Below, piece by piece: positions 1-5,770 of a stretch of 8,248 bases of DNA. The position numbers were made by a program, and so were the translations under genes. The notes beneath the pieces are model-generated. The model saw nothing but the letters and a program-made list of their open reading frames with translations. It did no database searches and had not been told where the DNA came from. Numbering within the stretch: position 1 is the first letter of the stretch; the number at the start of each line of letters is the position of its first letter. Source of the DNA: Alphaproteobacteria bacterium CG11_big_fil_rev_8_21_14_0_20_44_7 (GTDB lineage: Bacteria > Pseudomonadota > Alphaproteobacteria > Rickettsiales > 21-14-0-20-44-7); assembly GCA_002787615.1 (NCBI GenBank), contig PCXJ01000003.1, positions 4,204 through 12,451 of the forward strand. The letters run 5' to 3'.

Positions 1-452
1 TGTTGACGCTGATCATCACCCACCGGAACAAGCTCGGCATTATAAAGCAGAATATCAGCCGCCATCAAAACCGGATAAGAATATAAGCCCAGCGAGGCGC
101 GTTGCTTATCTTTGCCAGCCTTATCCTTAAACTGTGTCATGCGGTCAAGCCAGCCCAGCGGTGTGTTGCAACCCAAAATCCAACCCAGTTCGGCATGGCC
201 ACTCACCCGCGATTGGCTGAATATGGCAGATTTCTTCGGGTCAATCCCGCAAGCGATATATAGCGCCGCAGTTTTATAAATTGATTCACGCAATTCCGCC
301 GGATTTTGCGGAACGGTTATCGCATGCAAATCGGCCAGCATAAACAGGCATTCCTGCTCATTCTGAATTTCCACCCATTGCTTCAATGCGCCCAGATAAT
401 TGCCTAAATGCAAATTCCCCGTCGGCTGAACTCCTGATAAAACTAACCCCAT
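1..452 (-). CDS. trpS: Tryptophan--tRNA ligase (partial, N-terminal 150 residues)
   Basis: Class I aminoacyl-tRNA synthetase that charges tRNA-Trp with tryptophan in the cytoplasm. The start is in the window and the C-terminal half runs off the left edge. The protein opens MGLVLSGVQPTGNLHLGNYL; HLGN at residues 15-18 is the class I HIGH-type ATP-binding signature. The TrpS-typical motifs LADLHAIT (about 39-46), GWILGCNTPLGWLDRMTQFK (about 94-113) and PVGDDQRQ near the window edge are all present. The KMSKS loop is expected beyond the edge and cannot be checked. The ATG lies inside the end of purN, giving a 10-nt overlap, and an AGGG 7 nt upstream is a fair ribosome binding site, so it is probably the last visible gene of the coaC-coaB-purN-trpS operon. 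Identity is seen directly from the motifs; the overlap implies translational coupling. Confidence 0.96.
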   Translation of the reverse strand, partial: MGLVLSGVQPTGNLHLGNYLGALKQWVEIQNEQECLFMLADLHAITVPQNPAELRESIYKTAALYIACGIDPKKSAIFSQSRVSGHAELGWILGCNTPLGWLDRMTQFKDKAGKDKQRASLGLYSYPVLMAADILLYNAELVPVGDDQRQ

Positions 453-1054
453 GTTTCTACCCTGTGGCCCTTGACGAGATATTTATTTTCCACCACCAGC
501 CTCAAAGAGCGCGGATATATCTCATGCTCTTTTTCCAGCACACGCGCCGCCAGAGTTTCCTCCGTATCATCATCGCGCACTTCCACCACACTTTGCGCGA
601 TAATCGGCCCTGAATCCACATCAGGCACAACAAAATGCACCGTGCAGCCATGATATTTACAACCCTCTTCCAGCGCACGCTTGTGTGTATCAACACCTTT
701 AAAAGCAGGAAGCAATGAGGGGTGAATATTGATAATTTTATTTTTCCACAGCGTGATGAATTCGGCACTGATAATCCGCATAAATCCGGCAAGGCAAATT
801 AGCTGAGCGCCACTCACAATCACCTCTTCATGGATTGCCATGTCAAATGCTTCGCGCTTCGGGAAGGCTTTATGGTCAATGAATTTATAGGTAATTCCGG
901 CCTCCTCGGCATATTTTAACCCGCCCGCATCTTTTTTATTAGAAATCACCAAAGCAATTTCCGCCGGAAAATCTGGCTGCGCACAGGCCTCAATCAAGGC
1001 TTTTAAATTTGAACCCCTGCCGGAGATTAAAACTGCAATTTTGGTTTTATTCAT
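443..1054 (-). CDS. purN: Phosphoribosylglycinamide formyltransferase (GART)
   Basis: Transfers the formyl group of 10-formyltetrahydrofolate to glycinamide ribonucleotide, the third step of de novo purine synthesis. The 203 residues match the usual length of the monofunctional enzyme. The phosphate-binding loop SGRGSN is at residues 11-16. The catalytic triad of the family is visible as Asn109 and His111 in INIHPSLLP (108-116) and Asp147 in PDVDSGPII (144-152). The ATG is preceded by TAGGAAATT, a good ribosome binding site. The gene starts 20 nt after the coaB stop and overlaps the trpS start by 10 nt, which places it in the middle of a tight operon. Nothing looks truncated or missing. Confidence 0.97.
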   Translation of the reverse strand: MNKTKIAVLISGRGSNLKALIEACAQPDFPAEIALVISNKKDAGGLKYAEEAGITYKFIDHKAFPKREAFDMAIHEEVIVSGAQLICLAGFMRIISAEFITLWKNKIINIHPSLLPAFKGVDTHKRALEEGCKYHGCTVHFVVPDVDSGPIIAQSVVEVRDDDTEETLAARVLEKEHEIYPRSLRLVVENKYLVKGHRVETWG

Positions 1055-1074
1055 AATTTCCTACAATAAGATTC

Positions 1075-1677
1075 CTATAAACTATCTAAAATATATGCCG
1101 CAATTTGTCGGGCAATTTCGTCTTTTGAGGCCTTTTCCAATTTCACTTGCGCATATTTGGAAACCAGCCAGACTTCACTTTCATCTGCACCCAGAGCTTT
1201 TATATCATTCATCACTATCAAATCACAAGATTTTTTCGTCAACTTCTTGCCCGCATTTTCCAAATGATTTTCACTTTCTGCGGCAAAACCAATTACCAGC
1301 TTTGGGCGAAGCTCGGAATTTGCTATTGTCATCAAAATATCAGGATTATCCACCAGCTCAATTTTGCCTAGATTTTCCTTTTTGATTTTCTCGGCTGAAT
1401 AATTTTCTGGACGTTTATCTGCAACTGCCGCCGCCGCTATAAATATATCACAAGGCAATTGCTCTTTGCATGCTGCCAGCATTTCCTCGGCAGATTCCAC
1501 TTTGATGGCTTTGCATGGATAATCCACTTCTGCTGCCGCGCTAATAACCGTTACATCATGTTGCGCAAAAGCCCTTGCCAGCGCCGCGCCCATTTTCCCG
1601 CTGGAAAAATTGCCGATATAGCGCACCGGATCAATCCTCTCCAGCGTCCCGCCCGATGTAATTATGATTTTATGCAT
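1075..1677 (-). CDS. coaB: Phosphopantothenate--cysteine ligase, stand-alone CoaB
   Basis: Joins 4'-phosphopantothenate to cysteine after nucleotide activation, the second step of coenzyme A synthesis. The 200-residue protein corresponds to the C-terminal half of the usual bacterial CoaBC fusion. It shows ITSGGTLERIDPVRYIGN (6-23), then FSSGKMG (24-30), with the conserved Asn at 23. AAVADKRP (83-90) and KIKK (97-100) follow; the latter holds the lysine that in Escherichia coli CoaBC closes over the acyl intermediate. FAAE is at 131-134 and VMND at 155-158. The ATG overlaps the coaC stop by 8 nt (ATGCATAA) in another reading frame; the upstream AGAAG is only a weak ribosome binding site, so coupling to coaC translation is likely. 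Stand-alone CoaB proteins are known in some lineages such as streptococci. A frameshift in a fused gene is the alternative, but both halves are intact and end cleanly. Confidence 0.9.
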   Translation of the reverse strand: MHKIIITSGGTLERIDPVRYIGNFSSGKMGAALARAFAQHDVTVISAAAEVDYPCKAIKVESAEEMLAACKEQLPCDIFIAAAAVADKRPENYSAEKIKKENLGKIELVDNPDILMTIANSELRPKLVIGFAAESENHLENAGKKLTKKSCDLIVMNDIKALGADESEVWLVSKYAQVKLEKASKDEIARQIAAYILDSL

Positions 1678-2191
1678 TTATAGCTTCTAAAATATCATCC
1701 ACATCTGCCAGATGCCCCGCGCCAAATTCCCCGCATGCTAAATCGCCGTCTTCCGGATCAATAATATTCACCCCATCAGCTTCGAGCTGGTTGATATTAC
1801 GCTGAGTTGCGGGCTTGTTCCACATTTCCACATTCATTGCCGGAGCAATATATATCGGCTTATTTGCCGCCAGCAAAACCGAACTGGCCAAATCATCAGC
1901 CATGCCATGCGCCATTTTAGCGATTATATCTGCCGAGGCAGGCGCAACCAAAACCACATCCGCCTCACGGCTCAAATTGATGTGCTCCATGCCGTTATCA
2001 TCATGCTCCGACCATAAATGCGAGTAGGTTTTTGTGCCGGAAAGCGCGGATAGCTGCAATGCCGAAACAAACTCCGCCCCGCCTCTGGTCAGGATACAGG
2101 TGACTTCGTGGTTCTGCTTTTTTGCAGCGCGTATAGTCTCGCACGCTTTATATGCCGCCACCGAACCTGTTACTATCAAAAGAATCTTCAT
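1670..2191 (-). CDS. coaC: Phosphopantothenoylcysteine decarboxylase, stand-alone CoaC
   Basis: FMN-dependent decarboxylase of the HFCD flavoprotein family; it converts phosphopantothenoylcysteine to 4'-phosphopantetheine, the step after CoaB. From the ATG at 2191 the product is 173 residues. It begins MKILLIVTGSVAAYKA, the flavin-phosphate-binding start of the family. The catalytic His is at 70 (EHINLSREAD), the PAMN substrate-clamp motif at 117-120, and the active-site Cys at 153 (LACGEFGAGH). This start is chosen over a TTG 39 nt further up because AGGAG (2196-2200) lies 4 nt before the ATG and the family begins at exactly this residue. It ends in frame at a TAA that overlaps the coaB ATG. 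In most bacteria the two activities are one polypeptide; here they are separate, in the order of the fused domains. Confidence 0.92.
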   Translation of the reverse strand: MKILLIVTGSVAAYKACETIRAAKKQNHEVTCILTRGGAEFVSALQLSALSGTKTYSHLWSEHDDNGMEHINLSREADVVLVAPASADIIAKMAHGMADDLASSVLLAANKPIYIAPAMNVEMWNKPATQRNINQLEADGVNIIDPEDGDLACGEFGAGHLADVDDILEAINA

Positions 2192-2195
2192 ATAA

Positions 2196-2200
2196 CTCCT
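2196..2200 (-). promoter_or_regulatory. Ribosome binding site of coaC
   Basis: On the minus strand AGGAG is followed by TTAT and the ATG. It is among the best Shine-Dalgarno sequences in the window and decides the coaC start in favour of 2191 over the upstream TTG at 2230. Confidence 0.75.
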
Positions 2201-2221
2201 AAATACATCTTTTCTAATGTA

Positions 2222-2238
2222 ATTTTGCAAAGCAAAAT
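2222..2238. repeat. Small AT-rich hairpin ATTTTGC-AAA-GCAAAAT
   Basis: Perfect inverted repeat with 7-bp arms and a 3-nt loop, 30 nt upstream of the coaC start and only 3 nt from the larger GC-rich palindrome at 2242-2296. Neither strand has a clear T-run after it, so it does not read as a Rho-independent terminator. It may be the flank of the same palindromic element or a leader structure in the coaC transcript; the sequence alone does not decide. Confidence 0.55.
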
Positions 2239-2241
2239 CTC

Positions 2242-2296
2242 TTTGCCCGTCCCCTACGGCAGCTTTGCTGCCTAGGGGGGACAGGGGACGGGCAAA
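2242..2296. repeat. 55-bp GC-rich palindromic element, intergenic copy
   Basis: The outer arms TTTGCCCGTCCCCT (2242-2255) and AGGGGACGGGCAAA (2283-2296) are perfect 14-bp complements. Inside lies a second hairpin, GGCAGC-TTT-GCTGCC (2258-2272). An alternative pairing exists because CCCCTA (2251-2256) can also pair with TAGGGG (2273-2278), next to the inner hairpin with one bulged C. With the small hairpin beside it, the element fills most of the 117-bp gap between the glycosylase stop and the coaC start. It shares the 12-mer TAGGGGGGACAG (2273-2284) with the inverted copy inside the glycosylase gene. There is no U-tract, so a classic terminator is unlikely. A REP- or RPE-like interspersed repeat, or a transcript-processing or stability hairpin, fits better; which of these is inference. 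Confidence 0.75.
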
Positions 2297-2308
2297 CTAT
2301 ATTATAAT

Positions 2309-2926
2309 TTAATACTCAACTGCAACGGGGTCAAGGCTTCTCCACAAATACCATGTTGCCACAGAGCGATATGGCTGCCAGATTTCTGCGATTTTTTCGG
2401 CTTCCTCACGCGGGGTTTCATAATGCTTCTCTATCGCTTTGAGCAAACCTAAATCAGCAAGCGGCAACACATTTTGTCTACCCAAATGAAAAATCAGGAA
2501 CATTTCCGCCGTCCAGCGCCCAACGCCCTTTATGGTGCAAAGCTGTTTTATAACTTCCTCGTCTGAGAATTCACCCCCCTCTGTCCCCCCTATTAGGGGG
2601 GAGGTAATGGGGGTGTTGCAGATAAACTCCGCAATGTTTTTCAGATAGTTCACCTTCTGATTAGAAAGCCCCGCCCCGCGCAAAATATCATGTTCTAGCT
2701 CAAGCGTTTTTTGCGGGCAAGCCCCGCTCAAATCCGCATAACGCGCCCAAATGCTGTCCGCCGCCTTGACTGAAACCTGCTGACCGACAATCGCCCGCGC
2801 CAATGTGTGGAAGGCATCACCCTTAAGCTGCAAAGCTTCGCCCTTGTAACTTGAAATTATCTTCGCCAGCACTTCATCTTTATCAGAAAGATGCTTTTTT
2901 GCTTTATTCCAATATTTTGGGGTCAT
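2309..2926 (-). CDS. DNA-3-methyladenine glycosylase II family protein (short AlkA-like, HhH-GPD)
   Basis: Base-excision repair enzyme that removes alkylated purines such as 3-methyladenine from DNA. The 205-residue product is the compact form, without the extra N-terminal domain of E. coli AlkA. Residues 39-56 (FHTLARAIVGQQVSVKAA) are the helical segment typical of the superfamily. IKGVGRWTAEMF (132-143) is the helix-hairpin-helix DNA-binding motif, and Asp158 in LPLADLGL is the expected catalytic aspartate. The ATG at 2926 is preferred because the family begins M-T-P-x-Y-W; a TTG at 2977 would add 17 unconserved residues. Neither start has a convincing ribosome binding site. Residues 104-119 (about NTPITSPLIGGTEGG) are encoded by a GC-rich palindrome and look like an in-frame insertion between the two conserved halves. 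The gene lies 73 nt after pntB on the same strand. Confidence 0.9.
   Translation of the reverse strand: MTPKYWNKAKKHLSDKDEVLAKIISSYKGEALQLKGDAFHTLARAIVGQQVSVKAADSIWARYADLSGACPQKTLELEHDILRGAGLSNQKVNYLKNIAEFICNTPITSPLIGGTEGGEFSDEEVIKQLCTIKGVGRWTAEMFLIFHLGRQNVLPLADLGLLKAIEKHYETPREEAEKIAEIWQPYRSVATWYLWRSLDPVAVEY
2572..2615. repeat. 44-bp palindromic element inserted in frame in the glycosylase gene
   Basis: Core CCCCCCTA-T-TAGGGGGG (2585-2601) is a perfect inverted repeat with 8-bp arms. Outer arms CACCCCC (2572-2578) and GGGGGTG (2609-2615) also pair, giving an imperfect hairpin. The runs of G and C are unlike the surrounding coding sequence. The segment is translated without a stop as residues 104-119, in a linker before the helix-hairpin-helix. 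CTGTCCCCCCTA (2581-2592) is the exact reverse complement of 2273-2284 in the intergenic palindrome, so the two are probably one repeat family in opposite orientation. Confidence 0.75.
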
Positions 2927-2950
2927 TAATTTATGTAATTTGTGAGTTAT

Positions 2951-2994
2951 GATTTGAGTATAGTTAGCAAAATACAATCCACAATACTCAATTC
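2951..2994. repeat. Inverted repeat between pntB and the glycosylase gene
   Basis: TTGAGTAT (2954-2961) and ATACTCAA (2984-2991) are perfect 8-bp complements. The pairing extends to 10 of 11 positions (GA-x-TTGAGTAT, with a matching outer end). The loop is 22 nt. It lies directly after the pntB stop. On the minus strand no U-run follows, so it could be a 3'-end stability hairpin for pnt mRNA or an operator for the downstream gene; neither is proven. Confidence 0.4.
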
Positions 2995-2999
2995 ACCGG

Positions 3000-4391
3000 C
3001 TAATCCTCAAGTGCCTTGACGATTTCTTCAGTTACTTTTTTGGCATCGCCGAATAGCATCAGCGTATTATCTTTGAAGAATAATTCATTCTGCACACCTG
3101 CATAGCCCGCCGCCATTCCGCGCTTCATAAAAAACACGGTTTTTGCTTTTTCCACATCCAAAATCGGCATACCGTAAATCGGGCTTTTCGGGTCGTCCTT
3201 CGCAGCAGGGTTGGTGATGTCATTCGCCCCGATTACCAACGCCACATCTGCCTGCGCAAATTCACGGTTGATATCTTCCAACTCATAGACCAAATCATAT
3301 GGCACATTCGCTTCGGCCAACAGCACATTCATATGCCCCGGCATACGCCCTGCCACGGGATGAATGGCAAATTTCACGTCCACACCTTCTTTCGTCAAAA
3401 TATCCAGCATTTCCCGCACCGCGTGCTGAGCTTGCGCCACCGCCATGCCATAACCGGGAACAATAATCACCGATTTTGCATTTTTCATGATGAAAGCAGC
3501 ATCATCGGGGCTTCCGGTTTTTGCCACTCGCGCATCTTCTCCACCCTCAGCCGATTCACTTTCTGCCGTACCGAATCCGCCGAAAATCACGTTGAACAGG
3601 CTGCGATTCATGGCTTTGCACATAATATATGAGAGGATTGCCCCTGACGAGCCGACCAGCGCTCCGGTGATAATCAGCAATGTGTTGCCCAAAGTGAAGC
3701 CAATGCCAACTGCTGCCCAGCCGGAATATGAGTTGAGCATGGACACCACCACCGGCATATCCGCCCCACCGATTGGGATTATCAGCAAATAGCCGATAAT
3801 GAAGGAAAGCAAAATCATAAGCAGGAATATGCTACCGCTTTGCGATGAGGTGAACATCACCAGCAACAGCAAAATTGCAATGCCCAAGATTGCGTTTAAT
3901 TTATGCTGCCCTTTGAAGCGCTTTGCCGCCGAGCCGATATTTCCGTTGAGCTTCCCGAAGGCAACAATTGAGCCGGAGAATGTTATTGCTCCGATAATCG
4001 CCCCTAATCCCATTTCGATTAGTGATGCAGCTTTGATTGATTCTCCTTCAACTATCCCAAAACTGTTAGGGTCAAGGAAAGCCGAGGCTGCAACCAGCAC
4101 TGCCGCCATCCCGACCAGTGAATGGAAGCCAGCAACGAGTTGCGGCATTTGCGTCATCTGCACAGATTTTGCAATCCGCGTGCCGACAAATCCGCCGAGC
4201 AAAATTGCTACAGGCGCCCAAATATATTCCTGAACAACAGGCAAAGTGAATGTGGTTATGATAGCAAGCGCCATCCCCCACATACCGAATTTATTTCCCA
4301 TACGCGCAGATTTCGGATGGCTCAAACCGCGCAACGCCATGATAAAGCAAATTGCCGCGATTAAGAATGCAATGGCTTGAAAATTACTCAT
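3000..4391 (-). CDS. pntB: NAD(P) transhydrogenase subunit beta
   Basis: Membrane subunit of the proton-translocating nicotinamide nucleotide transhydrogenase; it carries much of the proton channel (domain II) and the NADP(H)-binding domain III, and with PntAA and PntAB makes NADPH from NADH using the proton gradient. The 463 residues match the family length. Residues 1-265 contain many hydrophobic helices. His90 (AGFHSLVGMAA) corresponds to the channel histidine at about position 91 in E. coli, and Asp211 in GGADMPVVVSMLNSYSG is conserved. A hydrophilic linker (about 275-298, rich in E, G and S) leads to domain III with VPGYGMAVAQAQ (311-322), VIGANDITNPAA (386-397) and KRGMAAGYAG (423-432), all NADP(H)-site motifs. 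The ATG overlaps the pntAB stop as ATGA. Nothing essential is missing. Confidence 0.97.
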   Translation of the reverse strand: MSNFQAIAFLIAAICFIMALRGLSHPKSARMGNKFGMWGMALAIITTFTLPVVQEYIWAPVAILLGGFVGTRIAKSVQMTQMPQLVAGFHSLVGMAAVLVAASAFLDPNSFGIVEGESIKAASLIEMGLGAIIGAITFSGSIVAFGKLNGNIGSAAKRFKGQHKLNAILGIAILLLLVMFTSSQSGSIFLLMILLSFIIGYLLIIPIGGADMPVVVSMLNSYSGWAAVGIGFTLGNTLLIITGALVGSSGAILSYIMCKAMNRSLFNVIFGGFGTAESESAEGGEDARVAKTGSPDDAAFIMKNAKSVIIVPGYGMAVAQAQHAVREMLDILTKEGVDVKFAIHPVAGRMPGHMNVLLAEANVPYDLVYELEDINREFAQADVALVIGANDITNPAAKDDPKSPIYGMPILDVEKAKTVFFMKRGMAAGYAGVQNELFFKDNTLMLFGDAKKVTEEIVKALED

Positions 4392-4687
4392 TTCTTGCCG
4401 CCTTCATCTTTACTTTTGAACATTTCGAGCATGCGCTTTGTAACCACAAATCCGCCAAAAATATTTATTGAAGCCATAAAAACTGCGAGAAATCCAAGAA
4501 AGCCTGAAAGCCCGCCGCCCTCAGCGCCCACTGCGATAATGCCGCCAATAATGATAATGCTGGAAATTGCATTAGTGACCGACATCAAAGGCGTGTGCAA
4601 TGCGGGGGTAACGCGCCACACGACATAATAGCCGACAAAACATGCCAACACAAAAATTGTCAGTAAAAATATGAATTCGCTATGCAT
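4388..4687 (-). CDS. pntAB: NAD(P) transhydrogenase subunit alpha-2 (small membrane subunit)
   Basis: A 99-residue membrane protein that supplies the first part of the transhydrogenase channel domain; in enterobacteria the same segment is the C-terminal end of a single PntA. Three hydrophobic helices are visible at about residues 5-27, 42-57 and 63-84, with the conserved HTPLMSVTNAISS at 31-43 between the first two. The C-terminus is charged (KSKDEGGKK). Its ATG shares a base with the pntAA stop (TAATG), with AAGGGA a few bases upstream as ribosome binding site inside the pntAA 3' end. It overlaps pntB by 4 nt. These overlaps suggest coupled translation for stoichiometric assembly. Confidence 0.96.
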   Translation of the reverse strand: MHSEFIFLLTIFVLACFVGYYVVWRVTPALHTPLMSVTNAISSIIIIGGIIAVGAEGGGLSGFLGFLAVFMASINIFGGFVVTKRMLEMFKSKDEGGKK

Positions 4688-5736
4688 TATTTTTTCCCTT
4701 TAGCTTTTGTTGCTTTCGGCTTAGATTTTGGAGCTGCTGGCTTCTCTCTTTCTGGCTCTGTCTTAACCAAAGTTGACGCAATAATCTCATCTTTTTCATC
4801 AATTGCAAGCTTGCCATCTTTGATAACCAGCCCCAAAAAATTCACTAAATTCTGCGCGTATAATTTACTCGCTGCCGCCGCCAGCTTGCTTGGCAAATTC
4901 GGATGGCCTAATATCAATACGCCCTTATGCTCAACATCCTTGCCGACTTGTGAAAGCTCACAATTTCCGCCACTGCCGACTGCCATATCAACAATTACGC
5001 TTCCCGCTTTCATCAATTCAACCATATCTTTGCTGATGATGCGCGGTGCGGGTCTGCCCGGAATTTGCGCGGTAGTAATCACAATATCAGCCTTCGCCAT
5101 CGCATCTTTTAGCGCTTGCTCCTGACGTTTCTTATATTCTGCCGAAACTTCCTTGGCATAGCCGCTTTTATCCTCAGCATCTTCGCCTTCAACTTCAATG
5201 AATTTTGCGCCCAAGCTTTCCACCTGCTCTTTTGCTGCGGCGCGCACATCAAATGCACTGACTATTGCGCCCATGCGTTTCGCCGTGGCAATTGCCTGCA
5301 AACCTGCTACCCCCGCCCCAACGATAATCACTTTGGCAGGAGTTACCGTTCCCGCCGCCGTCATCATCATCGGAAATGCGCGGCTATAAACATTTAGCGC
5401 ATCAATCACCGCGCGATATCCTCCCAAATTTGCCTGAGATGATAAGACATCCATGCTTTGCGCACGCGTGATGCGCGGCACTTTCAGCATATCAAATTTT
5501 TGTTTACCAATCGTGATTTGCGCAGGAGAAACTTGCAAGATTATATCATTGCCCGCTTTTGCCCCAATTGCAGCTCCGGCTTTTTTATATTCCGCGTCAG
5601 AATATCCCGCCGCTTTTCCGGCATCTTTTTCAATCGTGACCTTACAACCCAATGCCACCAGCTTTTGCACCGAATCGGGTGTTGCCGCCACGCGGCTTTC
5701 AAACTCCGCCGTTTCTTTTGGAATAAAAACTTTCAT
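4687..5736 (-). CDS. pntAA: NAD(P) transhydrogenase subunit alpha-1 (NAD(H)-binding), shortened domain I
   Basis: Soluble NAD(H)-binding domain I of the proton-translocating transhydrogenase. From the ATG at 5736 it has 349 residues and begins MKVFIPKETAEFESRVAATP, as the family does; a further-upstream start at 5808 would overlap dgt and adds nothing conserved. PRITRAQSMDVLSS (87-100) contains the family's RQD loop (Arg88, Gln93, Asp96). GAGVAG (140-145) is the Rossmann NAD loop, followed by Asp163 (AFDVRAA) for the ribose. In Rhodospirillum rubrum the RQD arginine is residue 127, so about 39 residues are absent here, from the end of the first subdomain (around residues 66-86). The C-terminus carries a Lys/Pro/Ala tail (about 326-349) in place of the usual end. 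The start lies 34 nt after the dgt stop with no clear promoter, so co-transcription with dgt is likely. No strong ribosome binding site is visible. Confidence 0.93.
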   Translation of the reverse strand: MKVFIPKETAEFESRVAATPDSVQKLVALGCKVTIEKDAGKAAGYSDAEYKKAGAAIGAKAGNDIILQVSPAQITIGKQKFDMLKVPRITRAQSMDVLSSQANLGGYRAVIDALNVYSRAFPMMMTAAGTVTPAKVIIVGAGVAGLQAIATAKRMGAIVSAFDVRAAAKEQVESLGAKFIEVEGEDAEDKSGYAKEVSAEYKKRQEQALKDAMAKADIVITTAQIPGRPAPRIISKDMVELMKAGSVIVDMAVGSGGNCELSQVGKDVEHKGVLILGHPNLPSKLAAAASKLYAQNLVNFLGLVIKDGKLAIDEKDEIIASTLVKTEPEREKPAAPKSKPKATKAKGKK

Positions 5737-5770
5737 GTGATTAGAATAGTAAAACTTTCTAAGACTGCAA

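Noticed and set aside
2192..2230. Longer coaC start at a TTG (2230)
   Set aside because: It would begin inside the small hairpin, adds 13 unconserved residues, and the ATG at 2191 has a strong AGGAG.
2202..2230. Promoter for coaC with TTGCAA, 17-nt spacer and TGTATT
   Set aside because: Its start point would fall at or after the AGGAG ribosome binding site and remove it, so the match is probably chance.
2927..2977. Longer glycosylase start at a TTG (2977)
   Set aside because: The family begins at MTPKYW; the added residues fall in the inverted-repeat region and are not conserved in character.
3799..4233. A 144-residue plus-strand frame inside pntB
   Set aside because: It is antisense to a clearly conserved membrane gene and shows no family motif.
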